Shown: piece after piece, positions 1-11,130 of the stretch
Layout of the letters: each line of letters starts with the position of its first letter
Position numbering within the stretch: position 1 is the first letter of the stretch
From: Strigops habroptila
Taxonomy: Eukaryota; Chordata; Aves; Psittaciformes; Psittacidae
Length of the DNA: 64,000 bases
NCBI RefSeq assembly: GCF_004027225.2
Contig: NC_044277.2
Location: forward strand, 103,781,725-103,845,724
Direction: 5' to 3'
Translations under genes and position numbers: made by a program
Notes under the pieces: generated by a model
The model's input: the letters and a program-made list of their open reading frames with translations, nothing else
What the model was told of the DNA's origin: nothing
The model's database searches: none

Positions 1-31
1 TTCTGACCCTAACCATTCTATGGTTCTATTA
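1..31 (+). mobile_element. CR1 LINE 3' tail fragment
   Basis: The first bases match the end of avian CR1 elements: a 'cctaaccattctatggttct' stretch, close to the usual CR1 terminus that carries ATTCTATG-type repeats. The copy is cut by the window edge, so its length is unknown. The 3' end points right, so this copy is in plus orientation. Confidence 0.6.
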
Positions 32-1606
32 TCCCATACCCTCTGCTCCCCAAATGGTCATGGATGGGGATCCAGCACCAGCTACACATGCAGCACATCT
101 GAGGTCACCTGGGGTTATATGGTCCATCCAAAGGAGAAAAGCAGTGCCACAGGGTCTCTTTCTTCTCCCTGGTCTCACCCCTCTGCTTCAGTATCTCCTC
201 CTTCCCTCCCTCCTCTTGCAGCCTGGGGCCAGCAGGTCCTGCTGCACCGTCCTGCTTTTAGTGGCCTTTACAGACCCTTCCATGCACTTGCAATGACCAT
301 CTTCTTGGAGTCTAAATGTAATGCTCCAAAACCCGGTGGGTTTCCTCACCACGCTCCTCTCAGTATTTCATTTTTTCCCCTATTTTATCGCTGCTCGAAG
401 CCTTTGAGAAGTCATGTAACATTAACATGAACAGCCCAGGCTCCATGTGAAGGCAAGCAAGCGTTGTGCCCCTTACATGTTTTGTAGGGGAGAGGGAAAA
501 TCAATCTGAAAAATTTAAGTGCTTGAAAGTTTCTGGGCAGCTTCCCAATTTCTCAAGCTCCAGGCTCTGCTGCAGGGACACATGTGGTAAATAATTGGCC
601 CTAAAGCTCTTGCCAGAGTACTCACAGGCGCTCTGTTGGCTTTATAACGTTGGTACTCAAATGCCTTTTGCTTCAAACGCTCAGCGCTGATGGGGTCCCT
701 GGTGGGCTCCAGCCATTTCTTCCCATCAGGAGCTCATACCTCTGCTCCTTAGTTTTAATGAACCACCACTGCCTGATTATAAGCCGGGGTTTTGGGAGAG
801 ATCTTGGTTGAATTGAAGGGTCCTGCAGGACACTTGCTGTCAGGGTGTCACGAGCTTGGATGGCAACAACCCTTTCCCAGTTCTGGGAAAAAAATGCTGT
901 TGGGCAGAAATGGTCCAACATCCCACACGGCATGCAGGTGGGATGCGCAATATCCACTCCAGGACAGGAGGAGAAGAGTGTTTCTGCACTCCCTCCTCTG
1001 CAGGGATTCCCCTGTGCCTCACTCCAGCCAGGCAGAGGCTCTGGGAGGATTTTACAGTATCCCCTCATTCCAAGCACACTTGCAGTGAAAATGCAATTGT
1101 CAGACAGAGGAAATGGGGGAAATGGACAGATAACAACCCATCTCACAACAAGACTAACAACATAAAAAGAACTGATACTGCAGAGAAAATGCAAATTGCC
1201 ACTCAACAGCAAGAAAAAGGCAAAGCTGACTTCCTGCTGAGGGTTCTAGGAGCACCTGCAAGGGCAGGAGAATGGGGCTGAGCATCAGTAACACATCTGC
1301 AAAGCGGGTCCACAGGGCACTGAGGGTGACGTAAACCCCTCGTTGGGGTGGCTGTGCATCACCACCGCAGCTGCCCCTTTCTTTCAGAGGCAGGGATGAA
1401 TTTTAAGGTGAGACACCACTGTCTCGTTTTGCTGCCCAAGGAGGAGGTTTCTGGTATTGCAGCAAGCCTTGTGAAGCCACTTACAAAGCGAAATCCCTGA
1501 TCTGCATCAGTCGCAGACATCCATCCACCCTGCAGAAAGCCTCTGCATGGATTTTAAAGAGGTGTTTGGAAACATGCACAGAAATGTGAAAGCAAGAGAG
1601 AAAGAT

Positions 1607-1656
1607 AGGGAGAAGGAAAGAGGAGGGAGAGAAGAAGGAGAGAAGAGGGAGAGAAG
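1607..1656 (+). repeat. 50-nt pure polypurine tract
   Basis: Fifty consecutive A/G bases with an irregular GGAGA/GAAGG pattern, preceded by another purine-rich stretch from about 1588 broken only by single C and T bases. It is low-complexity sequence within the presumed CRYGN intron 3. The minus-strand transcript would read as a polypyrimidine tract. Confidence 0.85.
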
Positions 1657-1959
1657 CTTGGTTTAGGCTTCTTGTTTCATACACCTTAAAAAGGTGTCTC
1701 AGAGCTCTTGTAGCATGTGCTAAACTGCCACCCTCCAAAAACCATACCCCTTTGAAGCAGCTCGGAATGGGCAGGCACTAAAATTCACCTTTAAACCATA
1801 GGCTTAACTCACAGTTTTAGGCTTTCTGCAAGTCCCCCCAGCACCGACAGGCTTTTCCATGATGGGAGGAGTCTCTGTGGCCACCTCATTCCCCTGCAGT
1901 GCTGGGTACAAAGACTCCAGGGCAGGGAGCACCGTGCTGGGAAACGAGCGGTTACTTAC

Positions 1960-2105
1960 GCGCCGTCGCCATACACTTTGAGGGCGTTGATGCAGGTCTT
2001 GTCCCAGCCTTGTCCCTGCAGGAAGGAGCAATCTTCTGTCAGCTCCAGGCTGGGACCACTGAAATGGCTCCCCTCAAATATTTGGATCCTGTAGTGCTCG
2101 CCATG
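1960..2105 (-). CDS. CRYGN: CRYGN exon 3 (Greek-key motif 3)
   Basis: This exon has 146 nt with acceptor CCCCAG and donor GTAAGT, and ends with two bases of a split codon. It encodes HGEHYRIQIFEGSHFSG, SLELTEDCSFLQGQGWDK and CINALKVYGDGA, the third motif alone. The intron after it, in the middle of the C-terminal domain, is the beta-crystallin-like feature for which gamma-N is known. The splice sites are strong. Confidence 0.93.
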
Positions 2106-4569
2106 CTGGGGACAGAGGGGTTCGAGTCAAGCAAAAAGAGGCGCAGCAGATTATTTCCCTGGCTTTTGTAAGACCAAGAGGAAGATGGAAGGGTGCTCCA
2201 GAAGGGGAATGTGAAAAGTAGTCCAACAGCACCGGTGGCAGCACACACAGAACACGCACAAGCTTGTGCCACCTCCCAGCACACTGTGCCAACCAGAAAA
2301 GCAGACAGAAACCCTTGTCTCTGCACCCGGCTGCACCTTCCTACAGCTGCCGTCCACATGCAGACACATCACTTGTGGGCTGCGCTGGCACTTGCTCATC
2401 TGCAGATGCCCCCCACCAGCCCACAAAACCTTCATCCCAAATACAGCATCAGCTACAGCCGCAGCTCTCCATGCACTTACACAGCAAAAAAAAAGACACA
2501 TGTCTAGAGTGTACAAACATGTTAGACTGTTTCCCTAAACTAATTTATATTGCTTCCAGTTCCATGCGTAGCTGCTGTTCCTGACAGGAGATGTTGTGCC
2601 TTTCCTTAAGGAAAATAAAAAAAGGGAAAAGAAAAGGAAACTTTCCCAGCATCATCATTGCTGTGTGAGCCCTTGAAGGTGCCAGGGAGATTTCTGCAGC
2701 TTGTGGCATAGGTATGCGGGACAGAGCAAGCTGGAAGGGTATTTTTAAGCCAAATTCAAAGAATACCTAAATGCATTTTTCAAACAAGCAACATAAACAC
2801 ACAAGAAGGCCCGGCTGCAATGCCAAACCCCACAGCAGGCAGCTGCCAGCAGCAGCCAAGCGGATACCGTGCCTGAGCAAACATTCCTCTGGGAATCTGT
2901 GCTGCAGAAATGCCTCGAAGCACTCGCTGGCATCTCACAAGGAAAAACAAGGGCCAGAAAGGAGGCGCACATCCTCATGCCGGCAAGGCTCCAGGGCCTG
3001 GCGCAGAGCATCCCTCCATGTATGGGCCACGGAGGTGCATTGGGAAGAATGTCACAGATTTGAAACAAACATATTGCTGTGCCAAAAAGCAGCTTTTGGG
3101 CCAGTGAGAAACTCCACCAGCTCCAAGCAGGTTTATCATTGCCCTGAAGGTCACAAGGGATAGGAGTCAAACGGAAAGACCTAACTCAGATTCATTTTTC
3201 TTTGCTAATTTTTAATCTTCCCAATTAAACCTTCCTCTGGGCAATGCTTTTAAAAGCTTCATAAAGGGATGGGGGGGCTATATAGTATGGGGAAGAAATG
3301 GGTTTAGATTAGGATTACTGGGAGGGGTTTGAAACAGCAGAGAATTCAACTAAAATTTGCTAGGAGCAGTCCATAGGTCTAGTTTGGAAAGCCCTTGGGC
3401 TGCCCGCTCCCCCTCTGGGTGCATGGGGAGAGCATGCACCATGGCTTAAACTTGCCTTGAGCAATGAACCTTCTTCTTAATTCCCCCATGAGCATTTCAC
3501 AGGGACTCACATTATAAAGGAAAGAGCATGTGATGCTGGCAGGACCCTGCCACTTCATCTGAGAAACCTTGGGAAAATCTCATCCCATTAAAGCCACTGC
3601 ATTTCGTACGACCATTGTCATGATACATCTTCTGACCAGGAGGCATGGGAAACTGCAACTCAGCTTTGTGGCCTGTGAAGACCACTCCAAGGGTGGACAA
3701 ACCTTCCCCAGGAAACTATTTCCTTCTCAATGAGATGTATTATTTCTAAAGAGCATAAATTTTTATTATGGGGCTCCTGTGACCAGGAGAAATAAAGCCC
3801 AACAGCAGCTCCATCCCACTGATGCTCCAAACAGGAGAACCAGCAGCATCCACTCACCATCCCGACGGGCCGGCAGGAGCCCAGGTGGTCACTGCGGCCG
3901 TTCCAGCGATAGAAATCAGGGTACTCTCCATGCTCCAGGATGTATTGCTGCCCTCGGAAGTTGGGGTGATCGAAGCAGACCCAGGCCCCGCTCTGGACGC
4001 AGATGGAGTTGACCCGGTTGAGGAATCCCTGGTCCTGGAAGCTGCCGCAGCTGCCACAGACCTCCAGCTTCCTGCCCGTGAAGCATTTGCCTTCATAGAA
4101 CGTGATCTAAGAGGAGGGAGGAGAACAGGCCCGCAGTGAGGGGCAGGGGCATGGCCAGATCCCCATTTTGAGCAGATGGGGATCTCTTGCAGATACATTA
4201 TTTCAGGGTGGTTTGGGTTTTTTTAGCTGCTTTCAGCAAGAGGAGCACGGCATCACCGGCATTTTTTCCTAAGAACTGTATTTGTTTTTCTAGGAACGGA
4301 GCGCATCCCGTGTTTATGGCACTTCTCGCTGCCTCGTACTCGCTCACACATATTTCCAGCAGGAATGTTTAAACAGGAAACTCAGCTCCTGAAACACAGC
4401 TCCTTCTGCTGCACCCTCCCTGTCCCTGCTACCAAATTTGCTCCCGGTATCATCACTCACATCGCATACTGACCTACTCCCTTCAACCTAGAGGATGCTC
4501 GGGCTCTCTGGCCCAGGCTGATAGGGAAGCACTTGGGTCATTACTTACTTTTCCTGAGTATTGAGACAT
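1960..4569 (-). CDS. CRYGN: CRYGN, gamma-N crystallin (exons 1-3; last exon not found)
   Basis: Gamma-N crystallin is a soluble beta/gamma-crystallin built from Greek-key motifs, a structural protein of the lens and in some vertebrates the retina. Three coding exons are visible: 4549-4569, 3858-4106 and 1960-2105. They join in frame (21+249+146 nt) to give 138 residues plus two bases of a split codon. The family shows in the opening MSQYSGK, motif 1 from ITFYEGK, motif 2 with GAWVCFDHPNFRGQQY and YPDFYRW, the linker SCRPVGM, and motif 3 beginning HGEHYRIQIFEG and ending KVYGDG. All junctions have AG acceptors and GTAAGT or GTGAGT donors. The fourth motif is missing, so the protein is incomplete in this window. 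The gene lies 9 kb from RHEB on the same strand, the neighbourhood known for CRYGN in human. Codon use and reading frame look intact, and no lesion is seen in the three exons. Confidence 0.93.
2106..3857 (-). other. CRYGN: CRYGN intron 2
   Basis: A 1.75 kb intron between the domain-1 exon and the motif-3 exon. It contains an A-rich patch near 2617-2640 and otherwise unique sequence. I saw no second gene or clear repeat in it. Confidence 0.85.
3858..4106 (-). CDS. CRYGN: CRYGN exon 2 (Greek-key motifs 1 and 2)
   Basis: This exon has 249 nt, or 83 codons, in phase 0 at both ends, with acceptor CTTAG and donor GTGAGT. It encodes the whole N-terminal domain: motif 1 (ITFYEGKCFTGRKLEV, then GSFQDQGFLNRVNSI) and motif 2 (GAWVCFDHPNFRGQQYILE, then YPDFYRWN and the end SCRPVGM). 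Having both motifs in one exon is the gamma-crystallin arrangement. Beta-crystallins split each motif into its own exon. Confidence 0.95.
4107..4548 (-). other. CRYGN: CRYGN intron 1
   Basis: A 442-nt intron separating the seven-codon first exon from the exon for motifs 1 and 2. It begins GTAAGT and ends CTTAG on the minus strand. No further feature is seen. Confidence 0.88.
4549..4569 (-). CDS. CRYGN: CRYGN exon 1 (coding part)
   Basis: Seven codons, MSQYSGK, with A at position -3 before the ATG. The exon ends AAA followed by the donor GTAAGT (plus-strand 4543-4548). Human gamma-N begins MAQRSGK (from memory), so the short first exon is the expected structure of the family. The 5' UTR probably extends about 50 nt upstream, judged from the TATA box at 4648. 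Confidence 0.9.
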
Positions 4570-4647
4570 TTTCTGCTGGTGGCTATCCAAGAGTAAAAGC
4601 AGGAGCCAAACCAAAACCACGATGGACAGAAATGTTGGACACCCCAC

Positions 4648-4654
4648 TATATAT
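4648..4654 (-). promoter_or_regulatory. CRYGN: TATA box of CRYGN
   Basis: ATATATA on the minus strand, about 80 nt before the CRYGN ATG. This would place the start of transcription about 50 nt before the ATG. Crystallin genes commonly have a TATA box and a short leader, so position and type fit. The assignment is by motif and position only. Confidence 0.55.
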
Positions 4655-4774
4655 CAGCTGTGGGGGGGAGCGGGGTGAGATAGGGCTGGTGTTGTGAGGG
4701 CTTTAAACAAAGCAGTGGGAACAGGGGGCTTTACACTTTCCTGCTTCATAGGCAGAACCGCCGGTAATGGGGCC

Positions 4775-4783
4775 TGCTGAGTC
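4775..4783 (+). promoter_or_regulatory. CRYGN: Maf-type (MARE-like) site upstream of CRYGN
   Basis: TGCTGAGTC matches the left part of the TPA-type Maf recognition element (TGCTGAGTCAGCA). It lies about 125 nt upstream of the TATA box. Large Maf proteins drive many crystallin genes in lens through such sites. The right half of the element is not conserved here, so this is only a candidate. Confidence 0.35.
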
Positions 4784-6821
4784 CGGGGTTTTGATTTTGG
4801 GCAGACACTCTGACAAAAGATTTGCTTGGCAGGGCTTTGGCTGATTAGTGGTGCACATTCACTGCTCCTGTTTAAAGGACTTTTTCCCCTCCACCCCTCT
4901 CTCTCCCTTTTTTTTCTCTTAGAATAGAAAACAAGTAAATAAGGAAACAGTAGCATCTCTAAGCATGGCACACAGTTCACCATGTTGGGTTTGCTTCCTT
5001 TTACTATCAGTCTGCTGCTTCTTCCCAGCTTGTTCTCACCTATGGCATTGTGGCAGCTAAAAATGAGTGTCCTTGGAAGACTCCTCACCAATAATACATT
5101 GTGCTCCATCCATCAAAGAAGTGGTTTCTTGTTCAAAGCAATGGTTTCTCATCCAACCTTCTAACCTCTTTAAATGGCATCTCCAAAAGACAAGGACCTA
5201 ATTCCCTCCGAAGCACAAAAGTTGGGCTCACAAGCCCACTGACGTTATTCACAAGTGTTGTTTTTATGCATGTTTTGATCTTGCAGCACTGAATTACCAA
5301 GACACTGATTGAAGTCAGGATTAGGGGGATTTGTAAGCCATACCATTTAACATATAGCTGTATTTACAACTTCAGAGTCTGGCATCTCAAACACCAGTGC
5401 AAGGAATAGCTGCGTCATATTTCCCTTTTTGTGTTACAAGAGCATCCAGAGACTTTAAGTGTCTTATTCTCAGAACAAATAGCAAGGGAAAGCCTCAACC
5501 CATAAGCCCCATCAGTTTATATTAACAAGCCAGACTAGGAAGAGGTAAATACGTGCAGGTGGCCCATGGACCACCAGCACACAAAGACATACCAGGACAC
5601 CGTGTTAAAAGGAGATTTGTCCTTTATGATATTTAATAGCTCTGGAAGACACTTCACACCAAGCTCTTACTCATCAAATCCTCCTCTTTGTCACCCACAG
5701 TGCCCCCATCACTGGTGCTCCCCTCCCTGTACCGTCAGGCACACACTTTGAATACAAACCCTAAAACCTCATTCCTTGGCAGGTTGCACCCATCCACACG
5801 CGTGTCAGCAGCCTCGCTCGGCAACCCCACTCTGCTGCCTCAGTTCACCGCTTCGTTTCAAGATTAAAGACCATTTGGGAAGAAAGGATGTCATTATTAA
5901 GGCTTAAACATATGCCACCCTTTCAATTAAGATGTAGAAGTTAATAAGCACGTGTGCGCACACACGTAGGCTGAGCTGGAAGGTGTTGCGTTGACTGGGG
6001 TGTGCTGGAGGAGGAAGGAGGGAGGTGGCACATCGAGTTTGTAAAAGAAACACATCCTTCGGCTGATGCAGGTAAAACTGCCCCAGCATCACTGAAATGC
6101 TGGTTACATGTTCTGAAGGGAAAATGAAGAAAAGCCTCCGCTAATTAAAAACCAACCCTACCCAAACCCTCATTGAAATGCTGGTGTTAGATCCTAAGTG
6201 CTGAATTAGGCACTAGATGTGTGAGAAAAGTAACAGTGCATGCAAAGTCCCACTTGGAAGAGCAGCAGCCAGGGCAAGGGGGCATTAGCAGCATCCCCAA
6301 AACCAGCCCTTCCCTGTGGCCTTGCACCCAGTGCCCTGAGAGGGAAGAAGGAGGTATGTTCCTCTTCTAAGTCACAGCTGGGAGCATCAGGGTGATGAGG
6401 TGGCACCGTCACTGGTGCTGGGACCCAACTCTCACATCCATTGGGGTGGTCATGGCCCACATGCTCTTTGCATTGGCCATGAGCTGTTCAGGGCCTGGAG
6501 AGGAAGACCCACAGCGTCCATGACAAACTGGCCCTGAAGTACCCAGTAAAGCAAATACTACCTCAGGAGGAGGTTTTTATGGAACCCCAAAGCATGGTTT
6601 TCTCCAGCTCTGTCTCATGATGGGATTTTCCTTGTGAGCTTTAATTAAATGTGCAGGAGCTTGATGTATTTGAGACTTGTGCCTGGCTGTTATATTTGTT
6701 AGAAGTTGTTCAACAGGTTCAAAAGATATTTTAGGAGAGATAGAAAGAGGGAGCAACAACTTTATTTTCATTTCTTTGAGAAACTGCATTAAAGATATGA
6801 CACAACAAGGGACCGTTCTAC

Positions 6822-6843
6822 AAAAAAAAAAAAAAAGGGGGGG
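6822..6843 (+). repeat. A15-G7 homopolymer pair
   Basis: Fifteen A bases are followed directly by seven G bases. The A-run could be a decayed retroposed tail, but no element body is recognisable upstream. Confidence 0.8.
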
Positions 6844-8848
6844 AGGGAAAACGATGGGGGAAAAAAGAATACTGAAGACTGGCAAATCACAATTCCTGGA
6901 CAAACCCCCTTAACTCCTTGCAAAGGATGGAAAGACTGCCAATGGAAGAGAGAAAAGAGCAGCTTGAGAAGCCTGTGGCCACTAGCAGCCTTTCAGGCAT
7001 GCGAGGCTGGGGCAGACCTTGCCTCCTGCTTGTGCCCAGGTGCAGGATCATGTCCAACCATGGTGCCCCACACTAGCAGGATCACAGAGCAGCCTTCCTC
7101 AGCTATGGCTGTTTAAAGGATGAAGCATTGGAAACATGAACTTACAAGTTTGAGTGTTTGGTTTTAACAGACATAAACCAAAATCTGAGGGTTTTTTTGA
7201 CCATCTTGATTTAAAGGGAGTGAGAAATGAGGTTCGACATCCACAGAGGCAGCTCACTGCCTGCCTTTGCTGCCATGGGTAGAAATGATTTGCTCAAGTC
7301 CAGGCCAGAACCAGGGGGATGATAAAACCAAACGCCTCAACCTCATCATGTAAGATGGCCAATGTTGATTCGAAGTCCATTGTAACCTTGCAGTTACAAC
7401 CCCAGCAAAACCAGGGCAGGAAGGACTTGCTGCCACTGGACAGTGCCAGTGCCAACACTGGTCACAGAGACAGACCCAGCCATGCTAGAAACCAGAACGC
7501 AGCCATCCGGGACAAAACCACCCTGCGGTTGCAGGGCCAACACCCATGCGGTGGCTCCTGGCCAACACCCCACTCTCATCCCCTTATCCCACCTTATCTC
7601 TATATGCACAGGATCCAGGCACAGCTCTTGTTCTCTTACAAAGCGATTTCCATCACATGCCAAAGTGTTATGTCAGCATAAATAAGCCCAGATTGTTGCT
7701 GGTCTTCAAACCGCAGCTGCAAGGTGCCGCCACCTCTTTCCATGGGGTGTTACGTAGGATTTATGGGGATAGTTTTTCTGTGCAGCTCAGCAGACACTGG
7801 CCATTGCATGGGTCCAGCCCAGCAACACACCTTGCAATACACCTGCAGCGTTAGGTGGTGCTGGCAGAGGGATGCTGCCAAATGACCCAAGTTATGGTAG
7901 GAAGATGCCAAACTCGCTCCTCCTCTAACACAGAGATTTTAAGAGACCAGGGTGTGACTGCCAGTGGTGAATCTTTGGGAGTGAGCTCACTAACGCCAAC
8001 AGGAATGTTTCTTGGCAGAGGCTGAGCAGGATTAGCATTCTGCTCAAGGTACCTACTACAGCCAGTGCAACTCCACATAAATACTAATCTAGTGAGCAAC
8101 AGCCGAGGAGTTGCACCGCATCCTCTGAAAAGGCCACACTTCAGCTTCTAGAGGAACTTTTAGGAGGAGCTGAGCTTAGAGGCAATGCAGTGTAAGACCT
8201 GTCGCAGGAAACATCCATATCCCAGGGCTTTCAAAACACTACCCTCACATACCTCAGTACAAGATACTTCTAGCTCATTAGATTTGGAAAAAACACGGGT
8301 CTAGCTCCTTCCCACGGAAAACTTTTTGGCTCACTGTTGAAAAGGCACATCCTGTGGGCCACTTTGGAACAGAGGCAGACCTCAAGAGTGAGAAACCATC
8401 CTTAGGACTCAAGGGAGAGTTTCTATATTAAATCCATGTTGCTCAGTTAAGACCTAGCCTACCTCATACCAGTTGCCACTAATTCCTGCTGGTGATTAAC
8501 CCATTCCCAGCACATGGGTACACCACATGCTGCCCCACAGAGCTGCTGAGGAGGCTGGTTACACTAACTGCAGAACATCTCCTCAAAAACAGTCAAGCAG
8601 AGAAGGGATCTTCCAACCCGTGCCCTCACTGGCAGAACTTATCACCTGTTACTAGAAATGGCAATCAGCTGCCAGGCAATGGTTTGGGGTTCGACACATT
8701 GTCTTCATCATGGATGCACCAAGACATAGAGTCTCTGCAACATCTCTCTCGACAAACCCTGACCCACCACACATCCCATACCATACATCACCACATTGCC
8801 CCATGTGGAGTACAGACTCTGAAAAACTGGGCGACATAGTCTAGGATA

Positions 8849-8902
8849 AGGCAGTTGGAACTAGATGATCTTCAGGTCCTTTCCAACCCAAACCATTCTA
8901 TG
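8849..8902 (+). mobile_element. CR1 LINE 3' end fragment
   Basis: A short plus-oriented fragment containing the typical CR1 3' words 'gatgatcttcaggtcctttc' and 'ccaacccaaaccattctatg'. It is heavily 5'-truncated, as most CR1 copies are. Confidence 0.8.
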
Positions 8903-9350
8903 AAACCTCCTTATGCCTGAGCAATCCCTATCACAGATTGACGGTTCAGATCTGGCCAGATTCCCACTAGGAAAAATAGCTTCTCACCTTGGACCTGGGA
9001 CCTGCTGGTCAGGTTTAACTTAAATACTTATTAGCAGCATTACAGAGGTGGATGTTGAAAAAAAATCCGTGAAAGCTTCTTTTCAGTAATATTCCGTCTA
9101 GGGCTAAGTATCAGTGCAGCTCATTGCACATCTCAGTAAGCATCTGACTGAGATGGGACTTGGATTTCATTCTGGAAAACATCAGAAAGCCTGGGGTTTC
9201 AGGTGAAACCCTTTCAGATTTCATGTCATTTCAAAAAGGAAAGGTTCCAACAGGGAAATAGGACACCTAAGGAAAAGCTGGATGCTGAGGACACCAATCA
9301 TCCAGACCTAGTTTAGCCATGTTTCCGCTGGGCCTGTGAAGAGTTAGAGG

Positions 9351-9812
9351 CATAGAACAGTTTGGGTTGGAAGGCACCTCTAAAGGCCATCTAGCCCAAC
9401 CATCCTGCCATGGGAAGAGACACCTTCCACCAGACCAGGTTGCTCCAAGCCCCGTCCAACCCGGCCTTGAACACTGCCAGGGATGGGGCAGCCACAGCTT
9501 CTCTGGGCAACCTGTGCCGGGGCCTCACCATCCTCATTATAAAAACTTACATTCACTCTAAACTTACCCTCTTTTAGTTTAAAACCATTGCCCCTTGTCC
9601 TGTCACTACAAGCCTTGGGAAAAAGTTGTCTCAACCTTTCTTATAAGGTCCCTTTAAGTATTGACAGACAGCACTAAGGTCTCCCCAGAGGCTTCTCTCC
9701 TCCAGTCTGACCAACCCCAGCTCTCTCAGCCTTTCCTCAGAGGAGAGATGCTCCAGCCTTCTGACCACTTCTGTGGCCTCCTCTGGACTCGCTCCCACAG
9801 GTCCATATCAGA
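9351..9812 (-). mobile_element. CR1 LINE fragment
   Basis: About 460 bp in minus orientation. It starts at the CR1 3' end (catagaacagtttgggttgg), passes through the family's common blocks (agaccaggttgctccaagcc; ttgaacactgccagggatgg) and ends in the 'cctcctctggactcgctccc' region. The copy is 5'-truncated and diverged, with no intact reading frame. Confidence 0.9.
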
Positions 9813-10998
9813 CTTGCACTGAGGACTCTGTGCAAAGGTTCTCTCTCCCCTTCCCCAGCTGTCAATGGGGCGTGATTTTGACCTTGTTAGATGAGGCTGT
9901 GCAGATGAGTCAGTGTTAGTGAAACGCTCTGAAGATGAGCAGTACTGATTACATAAGCACTAATTAGAACCTGTTGATTTCTCCTTCCGCAGAGGCCGCA
10001 ACACAGCAGTGCTAATTAGCAGGGCGAGCCCGGGTGCGCCATCACCGCCTGCACCGTGCTCACATTGCACTGCCTGTGACATCGGCAGGGAGCAGCAGCC
10101 CACGTTCTTTAGCAGCAAAGGTATAAGAGTGCACGTTTCTTTTAAAGAGGGTAAAAACACTCCATGACACAGACCACGTTCTGCATTTTGAGCTGCTGCC
10201 CATCTTGCACTGCAAAGAAACTGCGTCAAGCTGGGATAGACCCAGCTGGATGCTCTACACTTACCTGCGCCAGAAACAAGGGTAACTGCAAAAGTTGTCC
10301 TTGACCAGTTCCTGGGTGCAAGTTTGTGGATAGAAACTTCTCTGTTCAAAGAAAGTAGAAAACGGAAAGCCTGAAGTCTTCACCATTGCCTCCAACGCTG
10401 CAAGGACTTCCTCAGCAAAGTCCAATTTCAGTCCATGCTCCTCTGTCCTTGCTTGAAGAACAACATAAGGCTGCCTGATCCAGACGCTACAGTACAGCTA
10501 CTGCAGTCACAAGGGAGCAGTAAAAACACTTTTCCAGATTTTTTCTTCTGCAGCATGCACTCGCCAACCCTTTACAGAAGCTGGGAAGAAGCGTGAGGCA
10601 GAAGACTCCACAGACCCAAAGTGGACTGCTCCTAGGCCTTCCTGTAGTAGAGTTGATCAAGCAGGGAAAAACTTTGCTACACATAGAAACAAAAGTAACA
10701 GGAAAAATAAGGGTCACACATCCATTTTCTGCCCCCAGTCCATCCTCCACTTGCTGACCTTCACCTGCCCCACCACTTTCCTCAACCTCTGTGTTTCCAC
10801 GCATGGCAGGCTGGGAGATGAGCAGCTCAGTCTCTCAGGCTCAGGATACTGGGAGGTTTCTCAGCGTTCATGCAGCAAAGCAAGGAGCTAGCCAGGAGCA
10901 CAAGCAAGGCAGGAGATTATTTCCAGACCAGCACATTTTAAATCCACAGAAGTCAATAGGAATTTAACTTGGTTTATGGTAGTTAAATTTTCACAGCA

Positions 10999-11130
10999 TC
11001 ACACGATGGTTGAGGTTGGAAGAGACATCTGAGGGTCACCTCGTCTAACACCCCAGCTTGAACAGGTCACCTAGAGCTGGTTGTTCAGGACCATATCCAG
11101 GCAGCTTTTGAGTTTCTCTCCAAGCTGGGA
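10999..11130 (-). mobile_element. CR1 LINE fragment
   Basis: A minus-oriented CR1 piece containing 'gatggttgaggttggaagag', 'tctgagggtcacctcgtcta' and a block resembling 'caggaccatatccaggcagc'. It differs from the copy at 9351 and probably belongs to another CR1 subfamily. Confidence 0.8.

Larger units (their letters stand above)
1..1959 (-). other. CRYGN: CRYGN intron 3 (incomplete) / downstream DNA
   Basis: This stretch lies downstream of CRYGN exon 3 on the minus strand. I searched it for the fourth Greek-key motif expected in the last CRYGN exon (a Trp-x-Leu/Met-Tyr-Glu-Glu-Pro-like start and an Arg-Arg-Val-Val-Asn-Tyr/Phe-Phe-like end) and did not find it. Intron 3 is therefore longer than 1.9 kb, or the last exon has diverged or been lost. 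The stretch contains a CR1 tail at the left edge, a short open segment with a good splice donor at 626-734 (see findings) and a polypurine tract at 1607-1656. Confidence 0.55.

Noticed and set aside
673-1212. 179-codon minus-strand frame near the left edge as a candidate last CRYGN exon
   Set aside because: Its translation has no Greek-key motif and overlaps, in another frame, the exon-like segment at 626-734. It does not continue the phase of exon 3 from a good acceptor.
9367-9561. Open frames inside CR1 copies (also 43232-43522 and 55522-55776)
   Set aside because: They are accidental translations of the CR1 3' region, mostly on the strand opposite to the element, and not genes.
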